Shown: positions 15,395 to 22,845 of the stretch, piece by piece | Position numbering within the stretch: the stretch's first letter is position 1 | How the letters are laid out: each line of letters opens with the position of its first letter | Source: a virus | DNA: 64,000 bases | Virus record (IMG/VR): IMGVR_UViG_3300047469_000395 | Location: 1-64,000 of that record | Strand: one strand, 5' to 3' | Translations under genes and position numbers: made by a program | The notes under the pieces: model-generated | What the model saw: the letters and a program-made list of their open reading frames with translations, nothing else | What the model was told of the DNA's origin: nothing | Databases searched by the model: none

Positions 15395-15856
15395 ATGGAT
15401 GATCTTCAGGCCCGGCTGCAGCGGGAGGAAGAAATCAGGCGACAAAATGCGGCGTTATTTACACGCGACGAGGGCGCTTGGTTCACGGGGGTGCCGGGTA
15501 CTGACCCGGTCGACAGCAGCTGGATCTTTTGGACTTACTTCTCTATCTTCGCCGCCTTGGTGTTGATGGGAATCCTTACAGCACTTTACGATGGGATACC
15601 CGAGTTCCTGCGAATTTGGGGGAGATATTCTCCTTGGCTGCCATCGGGCACCGTGCCGGTCGTACTGGCACTGATCGTCCGCCGCAAAAGGCTGACTGCT
15701 GGAAGTTACGGTGTCGTTGCGGCGATTATGGCCTTTTCGTTCTTGGTCAATATGGCGACCATGTCACTCGCCCCATTGGTATGTCCGATCCTGGCGTTCG
15801 TAGTGCTCATCAAAATATTCTTTTTCCCAGGAAGGAAGAGGGCAAAAACCGTATAG
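15395..15856 (+). CDS. Multi-pass membrane protein, lysogeny-region cargo
   Basis: 153 residues from MDDLQARLQ, with AAAGGAG upstream and TATAAT about 37 bp before. A charged N-terminus is followed by about four hydrophobic spans (roughly 45-67, 75-100, 108-126, 128-145). It is a self-contained unit with its own terminator, pointing away from OL. Family not recognised; membrane cargo in this position is often expressed in lysogens (inference). Confidence 0.7.
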   Translation: MDDLQARLQREEEIRRQNAALFTRDEGAWFTGVPGTDPVDSSWIFWTYFSIFAALVLMGILTALYDGIPEFLRIWGRYSPWLPSGTVPVVLALIVRRKRLTAGSYGVVAAIMAFSFLVNMATMSLAPLVCPILAFVVLIKIFFFPGRKRAKTV

Positions 15857-15875
15857 CTAGTTCGAAGCTATGCCA

Positions 15876-15898
15876 GCCGCCTGAGGGCGGCTTTTTTA
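15876..15898 (+). terminator. Intrinsic terminator
   Basis: GCCGCC/GGCGGC stem with a TGAG loop followed by six T, 20 bp after the membrane gene. Confidence 0.88.
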
Positions 15899-16020
15899 TT
15901 GGTTAGTTATCTTGACTCCTAGGCTGGGCTTCTTGCTGCACCAAGAACATGCCATTACAGTCGGATATTGTATAAGAGTGACACCTGGAAATCGTACTAA
16001 TTGCGCACGCACTTGGTGCA

Positions 16021-16043
16021 AAAAAGCCCGCCGGGGCGGGCCT
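16021..16043 (-). terminator. Intrinsic terminator (leftward)
   Basis: On the minus strand a GCCCGCC/GGCGGGC stem is followed by six T, downstream of the secreted-protein gene at 16077. Confidence 0.85.
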
Positions 16044-16076
16044 TACGGTTGAGTGTTGGCCGATCAGATGTAGCTA

Positions 16077-16325
16077 TTACATGCCTGGTTCGTGTCCTGG
16101 GTTGCAGTCGAAGGTTTCGTATGTGTAATATTGAGTCTTGATTCCCCAGTGGAATCCAGCATGACAGCCATTGCCTGACTCGCCCACCAACTCATTCATC
16201 TCCGGATCAGCGTAATATGAATAGAGGCGTGCTGTATCTGGTTCGGCGACCACTACGTTGGAATAGGCAACCCCAGCTAGACCCGCTGCGGCCAATACCG
16301 CCGCCATCAGTTTTCCTGCTTTCAT
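16077..16325 (-). CDS. Small secreted protein (DUF6289-like)
   Basis: 82 residues with a clear Sec signal peptide (MKAGKLMAAVLAAAGLAG, cleavage near residue 28). The mature part, SYYADPEMNELVGESGN, then HWGIKTQYYTYETFDC, resembles DUF6289 proteins: small exported proteins with YY...LVGE and paired Cys. GAGGGGA precedes the ATG and a terminator follows. A single-gene cargo unit; function unknown. Confidence 0.72.
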   Translation of the reverse strand: MKAGKLMAAVLAAAGLAGVAYSNVVVAEPDTARLYSYYADPEMNELVGESGNGCHAGFHWGIKTQYYTYETFDCNPGHEPGM

Positions 16326-16765
16326 TTTTCAATTCCCCTCGAAGTTAAAACGCAAATATCGATAAGTGACCTCAGATCGATGATTTATGCTAACAGACAA
16401 CAATGACAAAAAAACTATCGAATTGTCACCCCAAGTCGGCTTACTCTTGTCGCAGTTTGAAGGCAAAGAAGTCCCCGGGCGGCTTTTTGCTGGTCAATCG
16501 AAGTGTGCGAAGCTGCACGAGAAGCCGCCGATGCGCGGAGACACCAAGATGATGGGCGAGGAAGGGATGGATCGCTGGGCCTGCGCAATCAGCCGAGCGC
16601 CAGGCGCAATATGGGTCTAGTCAGGTTCGACCAGTATGCGGCGAGGGTTTCACGGCTGATGGTGATGACGGCAGACTTGTATTGCATCCGAGTATTATGC
16701 AGCAAACATCGATGCAGCACCTCGGATGCAAAGAGGCGAGGCAGGAGGCCTGCCAAAGATTGAAC
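16326..16765. other. Intergenic stretch with diverged repeat copy A
   Basis: No convincing gene. The frame at 16387-16620 lacks a ribosome site. Bases 16501-16696 match 17533-17730 along their length with many differences. On the minus strand the copy reads MQYKSAVITISRE... near 16690 and RIGGF.CSFAHFD near 16510, so it may be the wreck of a small gene. Confidence 0.45.
16501..16696 (-). repeat. Dispersed repeat, copy A
   Basis: About 195 bp aligning with copy B at 17533-17730; both end in TTGCAT..GAG.ATT. A short third piece is at 15221-15262. Confidence 0.5.
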
Positions 16766-17032
16766 TTAACGCCTATTACGGACGTTCGGGCGAGAACCTG
16801 TTGCTCTAGGAGAGTCGATATGACGGAACGTGATGCGGCCCTTGCTCAAGTCGTATGCCGAAAGCTCTAGGGTGACGCGGTCGCCGGCGAGAATGCGAAT
16901 GAAGTTTTTCTTCATTCGGCCAGCGGTGTAGGCAACAAGTTTGTGGCCGTTTTCTAATTCGACGCGGAAACGGGTGTCTGGCAGGACGTCTTGGACAACG
17001 CCTTGCATCTCGATGAGTTCTTCTTTTGCCAT
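16766..17032 (-). CDS. infA: Translation initiation factor IF-1
   Basis: 88 residues: [65 protein letters not shown]. This is the full OB-fold of IF-1, which binds the ribosomal A site and helps IF-2 and IF-3 choose the initiator tRNA and start codon. The C-terminal tail is typical of the second infA type found in betaproteobacteria. It starts three bases after the stop of the cold-shock-like gene. As prophage cargo it would add to host IF-1. Confidence 0.92.
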   Translation of the reverse strand: MAKEELIEMQGVVQDVLPDTRFRVELENGHKLVAYTAGRMKKNFIRILAGDRVTLELSAYDLSKGRITFRHIDSPRATGSRPNVRNRR

Positions 17033-17035
17033 GAC

Positions 17036-17254
17036 TTAGACCCCCTGTACGAGGTGGATCTGTCGAGCTTGTCCGCCGAAATCTGAATTGGCGAGCTTGT
17101 ACGAGACAAGCTTGTGTTCAAGCGAGCCTGTTGGCTGCGCATCAACGAAATCATTTATGTTGGCCATGACATCATAGCCACCGGCATTCGGCCTGATCTG
17201 GCCAATACCTTTTAACCTGCTAAACCAATGAATAGTTCCTGTGTGTGTACTGAT
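17036..17254 (-). CDS. Degenerate cold-shock-domain protein, possible AUC start
   Basis: An open frame of 72 codons matches CspA: THTGTIHWFSRLKG, IGQIRPNAGGYDVMA, QARQIHLVQ. It has no ATG at the expected start; an AGGAG lies six bases before ATC at 17254-17252, where ATG would be expected. The only ATG is internal (17167), giving 43 residues. RNP1 aromatics are lost (KGIGQI for KGFGFI) and RNP2 reads VMANI for VFAHF, so nucleic-acid binding may be altered. Directly upstream of infA. Either a gene with a rare start codon or a start-codon mutant. Confidence 0.6.
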   Translation of the reverse strand: MSTHTGTIHWFSRLKGIGQIRPNAGGYDVMANINDFVDAQPTGSLEHKLVSYKLANSDFGGQARQIHLVQGV

Positions 17255-17532
17255 ATGCTACTCCTAGCTGTTGACGAATTTACCCAACTCTTTGGTAGAG
17301 CCAAAGGTCAAGATTCGGACAGGAATGGGCTAGGCCTAAACAGGAAGGAAAAAAGACGGAGACAATGTACAGAGGTGGGAACGCTCAGTGTACAGCAAAA
17401 GGTTGTATTAACCTAATAACGCGTATCTGTCGGGCTCTCATCAAGATAGACGAGGAGCTCGTTTGCACAGTCAATTAGCACGTTTAAGAGCTCTGTTTAT
17501 GGGAGCTTTGAAGATTAGTAATGTGGTAATCG
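17255..17532. other. Upstream region of the csp-like/infA unit
   Basis: No gene supported; a 62-codon rightward frame at 17228-17416 has no ribosome site. The region should carry the leftward promoter of the two-gene unit but no strong hexamer pair stands out. Confidence 0.35.
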
Positions 17533-17730
17533 CAAAGTGCGCAAAGCTCCGACAGAAGCCGCCAATGCGCGGCGATACCAGAATGATGGGGAGGGTGCGC
17601 AAGTAGTGCCGGCCACCGCAATCAGGCGCCCGCCTGGCGCCGGATAAGTCAGATCTGGACCGACTAGGAGGGCGGCAGGGGAGCGCGGTCGATGGTAATG
17701 AAAGCTGAGACATATTGCATTTGAGCATTT
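17533..17730 (-). repeat. Dispersed repeat, copy B
   Basis: Diverged copy of 16501-16696; its minus-strand frame begins MQYVSAFITIDRAP and then has stops, so it does not encode a full protein. Confidence 0.5.
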
Positions 17731-17779
17731 GCCTTAGATGCTTAAATCATCTGATATTGCCCGGGTTTACGAGGTGCGT

Positions 17780-17809
17780 TTGCAAGCAAAAATAAAAAAA
17801 TGCTTGCAA
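17780..17809. promoter_or_regulatory. Inverted repeat upstream of the P63C gene
   Basis: Perfect 9-bp arms TTGCAAGCA (17780-17788) and TGCTTGCAA (17801-17809), 12 bp apart. The right arm contains the -35 of the promoter, so it may be an operator. Confidence 0.5.
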
Positions 17810-17831
17810 TATGCATTTTGCATGCTAATAT
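17804..17831 (+). promoter_or_regulatory. Promoter of the P63C gene
   Basis: TTGCAA (17804-17809), 16 bp, TAATAT (17826-17831); the ATG with AGAGGAAAACA follows at 17860. Confidence 0.6.
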
Positions 17832-17859
17832 TTCGAAAAATCTACTGTAGAGGAAAACA

Positions 17860-18864
17860 ATGGTTACGAAAAAAATCGGACGTGCAGCCGGCGGGGCCGC
17901 GAGAGCGGCTTCGTTATCGCCCGCTGAGCGCTCGCAGATTGCGAAAAAAGCAGCTTTGGCAAAGTCGGAGATTGCTAAATTGCCGAAGGCGACCCACTCA
18001 TCGGCGGACCATCCCCTCAAAATTGGCGAGGTTGAACTGCCTTGCTATGTGCTTGATGATGGCACTCGAGTGCTGTCGCAACGCGGGGTGATTTCGGGCT
18101 TAGGAATGAGTTACGGAACCCGCGCAGGTGGTGCTGATCGGCTTACCAATTTTCTAGAGGGGAAAGGCATTTCCCCTTTTGTAAACAATGACTTGATGCA
18201 GCTGATCTCGAACCCCATAAGGTTTACTTCATCCATGGGTGGCGGTGTGGCTTTCGGCTATCCTGCAACCATTCTTGCCGATATCTGCGACGTCGTGCTT
18301 AATGCACGTGCGGCTGGGGCGCTTCAGAAGCAGCAGGAGCATATTGCTGCACAAGCTGAGGTACTAGTGAGGGGATTTGCGCGTGTTGGTATTATTGCAC
18401 TTGTAGATGAGGCGACTGGTTTCCAAAAGGACCGGGCCAAAGATGCGCTTGCTAAGATATTAGAAAGCTTCGTGGCGAAAGAGCTCCAACCATATGTCAA
18501 GACTTTTCCAGTGGATTTCTATGAGCAAATGTTCAGGTTACGAGGTTTGGCCTACCCTCCGGAGAATCCAAGCTTCCGACCTCAATATTTTGGGTTGCTT
18601 ACAAACGACATAGTTTACGAACGTTTGGCACCAGGACTTCTTGAAGAATTAAAGAAGAAAGCAAAAAAAGACGAGAAGAAAGCCCATCTTCACCGCCGGC
18701 TCACCCAGGAAATTGGACATCCAAAGCTGCGAGAGCACTTGGCGTCGGTGGTGACAGCAATGAAATTATCAAAAGACTACGAGGATTTTATTTCGAAGCT
18801 GAATACGATACACCCGCGATTTGGTGATTCCTTATCCCTCGATCTTGAGGATGGCGATCGATAG
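17860..18864 (+). CDS. P63C domain protein
   Basis: 334 residues. A Lys/Ala-rich N-terminus is followed by a region with LPCYVLDDGTRVLSQRG and then the P63C domain: LVDEATGFQKDRAKDALAKI, FVAKELQPYVKTFPVDFYE, YFGLLTNDIVYERLAPG. P63C proteins occur in phages and mobile elements with no settled function. It has its own promoter, ribosome site and a very strong terminator, so it is a stand-alone unit in the lysogeny block. GC content is lower than neighbouring phage genes. Confidence 0.85.
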   Translation: MVTKKIGRAAGGAARAASLSPAERSQIAKKAALAKSEIAKLPKATHSSADHPLKIGEVELPCYVLDDGTRVLSQRGVISGLGMSYGTRAGGADRLTNFLEGKGISPFVNNDLMQLISNPIRFTSSMGGGVAFGYPATILADICDVVLNARAAGALQKQQEHIAAQAEVLVRGFARVGIIALVDEATGFQKDRAKDALAKILESFVAKELQPYVKTFPVDFYEQMFRLRGLAYPPENPSFRPQYFGLLTNDIVYERLAPGLLEELKKKAKKDEKKAHLHRRLTQEIGHPKLREHLASVVTAMKLSKDYEDFISKLNTIHPRFGDSLSLDLEDGDR

Positions 18865-18890
18865 GAACGGGTGGTGTTGTGCGGTCGTCT

Positions 18891-18919
18891 CCCGCGCACC
18901 AAATGGTGCGCGGGTTTTG
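18891..18919 (+). terminator. Strong intrinsic terminator
   Basis: Perfect 10-bp stem CCCGCGCACC/GGTGCGCGGG with AAAT loop, then TTTT, after the P63C gene. Confidence 0.9.
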
Positions 18920-18931
18920 CTCAGGTCGTTA

Positions 18932-18956
18932 AAAAGCCCCAACTAGCGGGGCTTTT
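18932..18956. terminator. Bidirectional intrinsic terminator
   Basis: AAAAGCCCC/GGGGCTTTT stem with seven-base loop, flanked by A and T runs. It would end both the P63C unit and the leftward gene at 18958. Confidence 0.85.
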
Positions 18957-18957
18957 C

Positions 18958-19398
18958 TCATTTGTGATCCGACGCAGCAGCGGATGCTGGTGCGATAGGC
19001 GCAGGTGCTGGAGGTGCCTGTGTATATACGGTCACAGGCGACTGCGGCACTGCCGCAGGCTTCGACGCGTTGCTCATGGTGAAGAACAGGCCTGCAAACC
19101 CCAAGAACAGCGAGATCACCGTGGCCAACATCCAGCGCGTAATATCGGTGCTGGACTTGTGCAGGTCAGCCTTGAGGTCGGAAATATCGGACTTTGTAGC
19201 CGTCTGCTCCAGGCGTGACTCGATCTTCACCAAGCGCTCCTTGGCGTCGGTGGCGAATTCCTCGAGCTTTGCTATACGGGCTTCCATGCGACCATCATAG
19301 CCACCGCCATCGCCGCCGTCAAACGATAGCTCGCGGTCAGAGCTCATCATTTTTCGCACTTCATCATTCATGTAGTGAAGATTTTGATTTGGGTCCAT
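18958..19398 (-). CDS. Membrane-anchored coiled-coil protein
   Basis: 146 residues. Residues 38-85 are a heptad-rich coiled coil (ARIAKLEEFATDAKERL), 92-112 one membrane span (MLATVISLFLGFAGLFFT), and the rest an Ala/Pro-rich, presumably exported tail. Same layout as 899-1264. Start is the first of several Met codons and lacks a strong ribosome site. Function unknown. Confidence 0.65.
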   Translation of the reverse strand: MDPNQNLHYMNDEVRKMMSSDRELSFDGGDGGGYDGRMEARIAKLEEFATDAKERLVKIESRLEQTATKSDISDLKADLHKSSTDITRWMLATVISLFLGFAGLFFTMSNASKPAAVPQSPVTVYTQAPPAPAPIAPASAAASDHK

Positions 19399-19413
19399 GG
19401 GATAAGTGCTTCG

Positions 19414-19644
19414 TTATTTAGATGGGAATTCTTCTGATAACTCGGTCAGCCAATTACTAACCGATTCAGCTTTCTCTATTATGGCCTGTAAATTCGGGGC
19501 AATATCGCGCTGACTATCCACCGAAAGGTGCTTAGTAATATCAATAAGACCTCTCAACAGTGCAAGATTCAGAGATTGCTGCAGAGCTAGCGCCTTAACT
19601 ATTTTCGGATTAAGGTCATTAGCGTTTTGCTTCGGTTCGTCCAT
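19414..19644 (-). CDS. Hypothetical small helical protein
   Basis: 76 residues from MDEPKQN; a Met five codons upstream is the alternative. Predicted all-helical, acidic. It lies just upstream of the coiled-coil gene. Not recognised. Confidence 0.5.
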   Translation of the reverse strand: MDEPKQNANDLNPKIVKALALQQSLNLALLRGLIDITKHLSVDSQRDIAPNLQAIIEKAESVSNWLTELSEEFPSK

Positions 19645-19784
19645 GCTTGCCAAGTCCATTCTGTTAGTAATTGCAACTTTTCACTGTGATGCCTTACACC
19701 TATTCGCTCTATCGTACGCTATGGCTGCCCGTCGGATGGTGCGCGGCTCAATTCGCGTAAATAGCCTTTCAGTGATCTTCGAAT

Positions 19785-20123
19785 CTACAACCAAGCCGCG
19801 ACACCACCATGTCGCGAACACGTTCCGCGCCGGCTCTTGCTGAAGCTGTAGCTCCCATCTCGGCACTTCGCGCTGGCGCCGGCCGGCACCTTGCCGTCGA
19901 CGGACTTCGCCGGCGAGTGCACGTCCTGGCCAGCCTTGTTCACGTAGTGGTTGTGCGTCTGCAGGTCGGCTTCGTTTGGCTCGGCTTTCTTCGGCGCAGC
20001 GGGTACGGCGGGAGCGCTGGCCGGCGGCGCCAGCTGGGCGCGCAGCGGCAGCGCGAATGCCGCTAGAAGAAGCGCTGCTACGAAGCTTCGTAGCCAGGCT
20101 TGATGGCTGTCTTTGCGCTTCAT
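19785..20123 (-). CDS. Secreted DUF3761 protein
   Basis: 112 residues: signal peptide (SFVAALLLAAFALPLRAQ), Pro/Ala-rich linker, then the DUF3761 pattern HNHYVNKAGQDVHSPAKS, AKCRDGSYSFSKSRRGTCS, HGGVAAWL. Members are small exported proteins of unknown role. It overlaps the stop of the upstream secreted-protein gene (ATGA), so the two are cotranscribed. Confidence 0.85.
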   Translation of the reverse strand: MKRKDSHQAWLRSFVAALLLAAFALPLRAQLAPPASAPAVPAAPKKAEPNEADLQTHNHYVNKAGQDVHSPAKSVDGKVPAGASAKCRDGSYSFSKSRRGTCSRHGGVAAWL

Positions 20124-20986
20124 AGATCGGTAGTCGAGAGCATTTTTCCCGTCGTTATGTCATACAACACAATCTTTGAGAGCTGGATAACGACGGCATC
20201 ACCGGAGTAAATCAGCTCAGTAGGATTATCGATCGTTGGTTTGATGTAATTTACATATTGAGCCAGGAAAGGGGCCTTGATCGTACCAACATACAGCACT
20301 CCAATGTTTTCTTTCAACGTCCTAGCGTAGTCGGCCGGAACCTTAAAGAAGAAACTGTGAGGGAGCGTGACCTGCCGCGTTATTGTGTTGACGTTCGAAA
20401 ATGCTACTGCGCAAGCGCTATGGCTCGTCTGGTGTACATTTACCTTCTTGCCGTATCCGTTCTCTCCAACATATTCCTTGCTATCGGTGATGCGCGATTC
20501 CACTAGAACTGATTGCACAAAGTTGCTACCCACCCTGGTGCTCAGGCTGCCCGACGTGAAGTATGTAACTTGCATTCCCTCCGTATCTGCATTGTAGGTG
20601 ACCGAGGTTACAGGCCTTTCGGAGGTGAAGGCTACGATACTGCTACCTGTGATGCTTCCGTACAGGACATCGCTTTCCAAATGGGCGACTCGTTCTTTAT
20701 ACGCAGTGCTGCTTTCGAACTCGTCCTTCTGCGGATTGGATAACTTCAAAATTCTCGTAATCTCTCGGCAACTATGCCCTCGATACCCAGCTGGAAGCAC
20801 TTCGCCTGCCGGATCGAATGGCTCGTGCGCATACTTTGCCAGAGAGTCGGCTACTTGAATTTTTTGCCGAGAAGAGGGTTGCGCAGTGCTCCGCTTTTGT
20901 TGTGGCTTCGAAATCTTCTCTTGACCAAAAGCGGAGTAGGTTACGCCCAACGAAAGCGCAATCAGTGCGGAAAGTATTTTTTGCAT
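20120..20986 (-). CDS. Secreted protein of unknown function
   Basis: 288 residues from MQKILSALIALSLGVTYS, a Sec signal peptide with cleavage near residue 22. The rest is soluble and strand-rich with two Cys (SCREI, SACAVAF). A longer in-frame start at 21142 would bury the signal peptide and is rejected. GC content is lower than in the phage core. Coupled to the DUF3761 gene; probably lysogenic-conversion cargo (inference). Confidence 0.7.
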   Translation of the reverse strand: MQKILSALIALSLGVTYSAFGQEKISKPQQKRSTAQPSSRQKIQVADSLAKYAHEPFDPAGEVLPAGYRGHSCREITRILKLSNPQKDEFESSTAYKERVAHLESDVLYGSITGSSIVAFTSERPVTSVTYNADTEGMQVTYFTSGSLSTRVGSNFVQSVLVESRITDSKEYVGENGYGKKVNVHQTSHSACAVAFSNVNTITRQVTLPHSFFFKVPADYARTLKENIGVLYVGTIKAPFLAQYVNYIKPTIDNPTELIYSGDAVVIQLSKIVLYDITTGKMLSTTDL

Positions 20987-21066
20987 GAGGGAGCCACGGG
21001 GCGCAAAGTAGTTCCCAATTATATGAAAAATTGACAACTGGAAATCTATCGAATTGTTGCGAACTG

Positions 21067-21813
21067 TCAGAGGCGGTCGCGGAAGTTTTTGGGAGTAAAG
21101 TGAACAACGCGACCAATAACTATGCAGTCGGCGCCATGGCACGGAGCCGGCTTGAATTCAGGATTTTCCGAGGTCAAATACCATTCGCGGCGTTCATACT
21201 TTAGGCGTTTAATCACAGCCTGGCCGTTATAGTTCATCGCAAAGACGCCTCCGTTTTTCCTTGCTTTGTCCGTTGTGTTTACAACGGCGATGTCGCCCTC
21301 GAACATGAGTGGCTGCATGCTTTCGCCTTTGATCTTTACGGCCACCAACGAAGCGGGGTTGAGGTCGTTTTCTTCCAACCATTGTCTTGGGACATGGTGC
21401 GCTGCGTCGTCACCACGGATCGGCTCAAGATTGACATCGTCAATTCCAGCCTGCACGTGCATCGAGACCATGCGAATGGATACCGATGCTGGCGCGTGAT
21501 CATCATCATCGGTCACTGCTCGCACGCCAGGTATCTCTCCTGCGGCCAATGATGCTTCGTTAATTTGAGCCGCAATGTGTGGGCTGAAATCGGCGACGGA
21601 GACACCCAAGCCGCGCGCGAACGCCGTCGCTGCCTTGATGTTGAGTGGCCGTCTGGCGAGAAGGTACTGCGAGACCATCCCCTGCGTGCCCAGCTCAAAC
21701 TGAGAACCGAAATCTGACTGCGAAATCTTGGGTTCGCGCTTATCGAATAGCGCCTTCAGGCGATCCGCGTCGTCGATTTGCCACTGTTCTAAGGGTTTAG
21801 GATCTGCTTTCAT
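21067..21813 (-). CDS. cI: Phage repressor, LexA/S24 type
   Basis: 248 residues from the ATG at 21813. The N-terminal 75 residues form a helix-turn-helix (ISQSDFGSQF, GTQGMVSQYLLARRPLNI). The C-terminal half is a self-cleaving S24 domain: Ala122-Gly123 in MHVQAGIDD, Ser165 in KIKGESMQP and Lys202 in GQAVIKRLKY. It should bind OL and OR, hold lysogeny and be cleaved on RecA activation. No Shine-Dalgarno precedes the ATG; TATACT ends seven bases upstream, so the mRNA is probably leaderless, as for lambda cI from PRM. Confidence 0.92.
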   Translation of the reverse strand: MKADPKPLEQWQIDDADRLKALFDKREPKISQSDFGSQFELGTQGMVSQYLLARRPLNIKAATAFARGLGVSVADFSPHIAAQINEASLAAGEIPGVRAVTDDDDHAPASVSIRMVSMHVQAGIDDVNLEPIRGDDAAHHVPRQWLEENDLNPASLVAVKIKGESMQPLMFEGDIAVVNTTDKARKNGGVFAMNYNGQAVIKRLKYERREWYLTSENPEFKPAPCHGADCIVIGRVVHFTPKNFRDRL

Positions 21814-21820
21814 TTGGCGG

Positions 21821-21852
21821 AGTATAGCAATGCTATTATTCATCGCAACGAG
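21821..21852 (-). promoter_or_regulatory. PRM, repressor maintenance promoter
   Basis: On the minus strand TTGCGA and TATACT are 16 bp apart; the -10 ends seven bases before the repressor ATG, so the start falls at or beside the A of ATG. OR3 overlaps the -10. Confidence 0.6.
21823..21837. promoter_or_regulatory. Operator OR3
   Basis: TATAGCAATGCTATT, nearest the repressor gene; overlaps the PRM -10. Confidence 0.7.
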
Positions 21853-21862
21853 CAATGCTATT
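21848..21862. promoter_or_regulatory. Operator OR2
   Basis: ACGAGCAATGCTATT, the least symmetric site; centre 25 bp from OR3. It abuts the PR -35. Confidence 0.65.
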
Positions 21863-21894
21863 GACTTATGTAATAGCGGTGCTATTATTGCGCC
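21861..21894 (+). promoter_or_regulatory. PR, early rightward promoter
   Basis: TTGACT (21861-21866), 16 bp, TATTAT (21883-21888). The start is expected at about 21895, the A of the cro-like ATG, so the first gene would be leaderless. OR1 sits between the hexamers. Confidence 0.7.
21872..21886. promoter_or_regulatory. Operator OR1
   Basis: AATAGCGGTGCTATT, identical to OL2; centre 24 bp from OR2, within PR. Confidence 0.75.
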
Positions 21895-22173
21895 ATGGAC
21901 CTGAAAAACTACTTCTCAAGCTCGGTCACCACGAAGGCAGCATTTGCTCGTTCGATTGGTGTGTCGTCAGCGCTTCTCCATCAGTGGGTTGAGCGCATCC
22001 GGCCTGTGGCACCTCAGCATTGTCCGCAGATTGAAGTGCAGACGGGAGGTGCGGTCACCCGCGCAGATCTGCGGCCAGACGACTGGCATTTGATCTGGCC
22101 CGAGCTTCCAGCATCGCCTGGTGCGGCCCAGTCCGCCGTGACCCAGCACAACACCACCGGAGAAACCGCATGA
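21895..22173 (+). CDS. cro: Cro/YdaS-like DNA-binding protein
   Basis: 92 residues. KNYFSSSVTTKAAFARSIGVSSALLHQW is a helix-turn-helix, and the pattern CPQIEVQTGGAVTRADLRPDDWHLIWPEL is the standard YdaS/Cro-like ending of betaproteobacterial prophages. It diverges from the repressor across OR and probably represses PRM and PL/PR. No ribosome site; likely leaderless from PR. Confidence 0.88.
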   Translation: MDLKNYFSSSVTTKAAFARSIGVSSALLHQWVERIRPVAPQHCPQIEVQTGGAVTRADLRPDDWHLIWPELPASPGAAQSAVTQHNTTGETA

Positions 22174-22553
22174 AGCGCTTCATCGACCGCCTGATGGCAC
22201 GGCTCGGGTATGTCCCGGTCGAGCAAGTGAACAACTTGCGTGCAGCTATCGATGGACTCACCAAGTCGATCGATATCCGAGCGGCCAGCGTACCGCTGAA
22301 GATCGAAGTCGACGACAGCCAGGTGCGCGAGGTGCTGGCACTGCTGGAGCAGGTGGTTGGCGCCGCTGCTGCCGCCGAACTGGCGCTCTCGCGAGTGCGC
22401 GATGCTGCGCCGCGCGCGGAAGAGGCACTGGCCGCGGCGAATCGTTTGGCAGGCTTCCAGAAATTGGCCCAGCAGACCAGTTCGATCGGAACTCGATTGA
22501 TCAGTGAAGCGGCCGCGGCGGAAGCCCGGAAAGAATCTCGACAAACGGATTGA
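22170..22553 (+). CDS. Hypothetical phage early protein
   Basis: 127 residues, overlapping the cro-like stop by four bases. Helical and Ala-rich in the second half (LLEQVVGAAAAAELALSR). Its last 50 bp overlap the reversed gene at 22501. Confidence 0.65.
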   Translation: MKRFIDRLMARLGYVPVEQVNNLRAAIDGLTKSIDIRAASVPLKIEVDDSQVREVLALLEQVVGAAAAAELALSRVRDAAPRAEEALAAANRLAGFQKLAQQTSSIGTRLISEAAAAEARKESRQTD

Positions 22554-22761
22554 TGCGCACCATTACGCGCTTCCATGCATCCCGTGTTCCATCTTTCTCG
22601 CGTGCGGGGTCGGCGAAGTGCTCCTGGAGTCGAGCGAGATGAATTAGGACTTTGTCTGCTTGCTCCTTCGGGAGTGCTGAGCAAATTCCTTGCAGTACGA
22701 ATTCCATTGCGAGAGTTTTTTCGCAGTAGGCCTCGATATCGAAGTCGGAGTCCTGTTCCAT
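22501..22761 (-). CDS. Small helical protein, counter-oriented cassette
   Basis: 86 residues from MEQDSDFDIEAY with AAGGGA upstream. Predicted helical (LAMEFVLQGICSALPKEQAD). It faces against the rightward operon, converging with 22170-22553 (53-bp overlap) and diverging from 22846. Unrecognised. Confidence 0.6.
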   Translation of the reverse strand: MEQDSDFDIEAYCEKTLAMEFVLQGICSALPKEQADKVLIHLARLQEHFADPAREKDGTRDAWKRVMVRINPFVEILSGLPPRPLH

Positions 22762-22845
22762 GGGAGATCCCTTTGCAAGTTGTTGTGTGAGAACTGCAAC
22801 TGTAACGCATTGGAATCTCCCGCCCGAATATTTAGAAAGGTAGTC

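Noticed and set aside
17228-17416. 62-codon rightward open frame
   Set aside because: No ribosome site, unnatural composition, and it lies antisense to the cold-shock-like frame, which has clear similarity.
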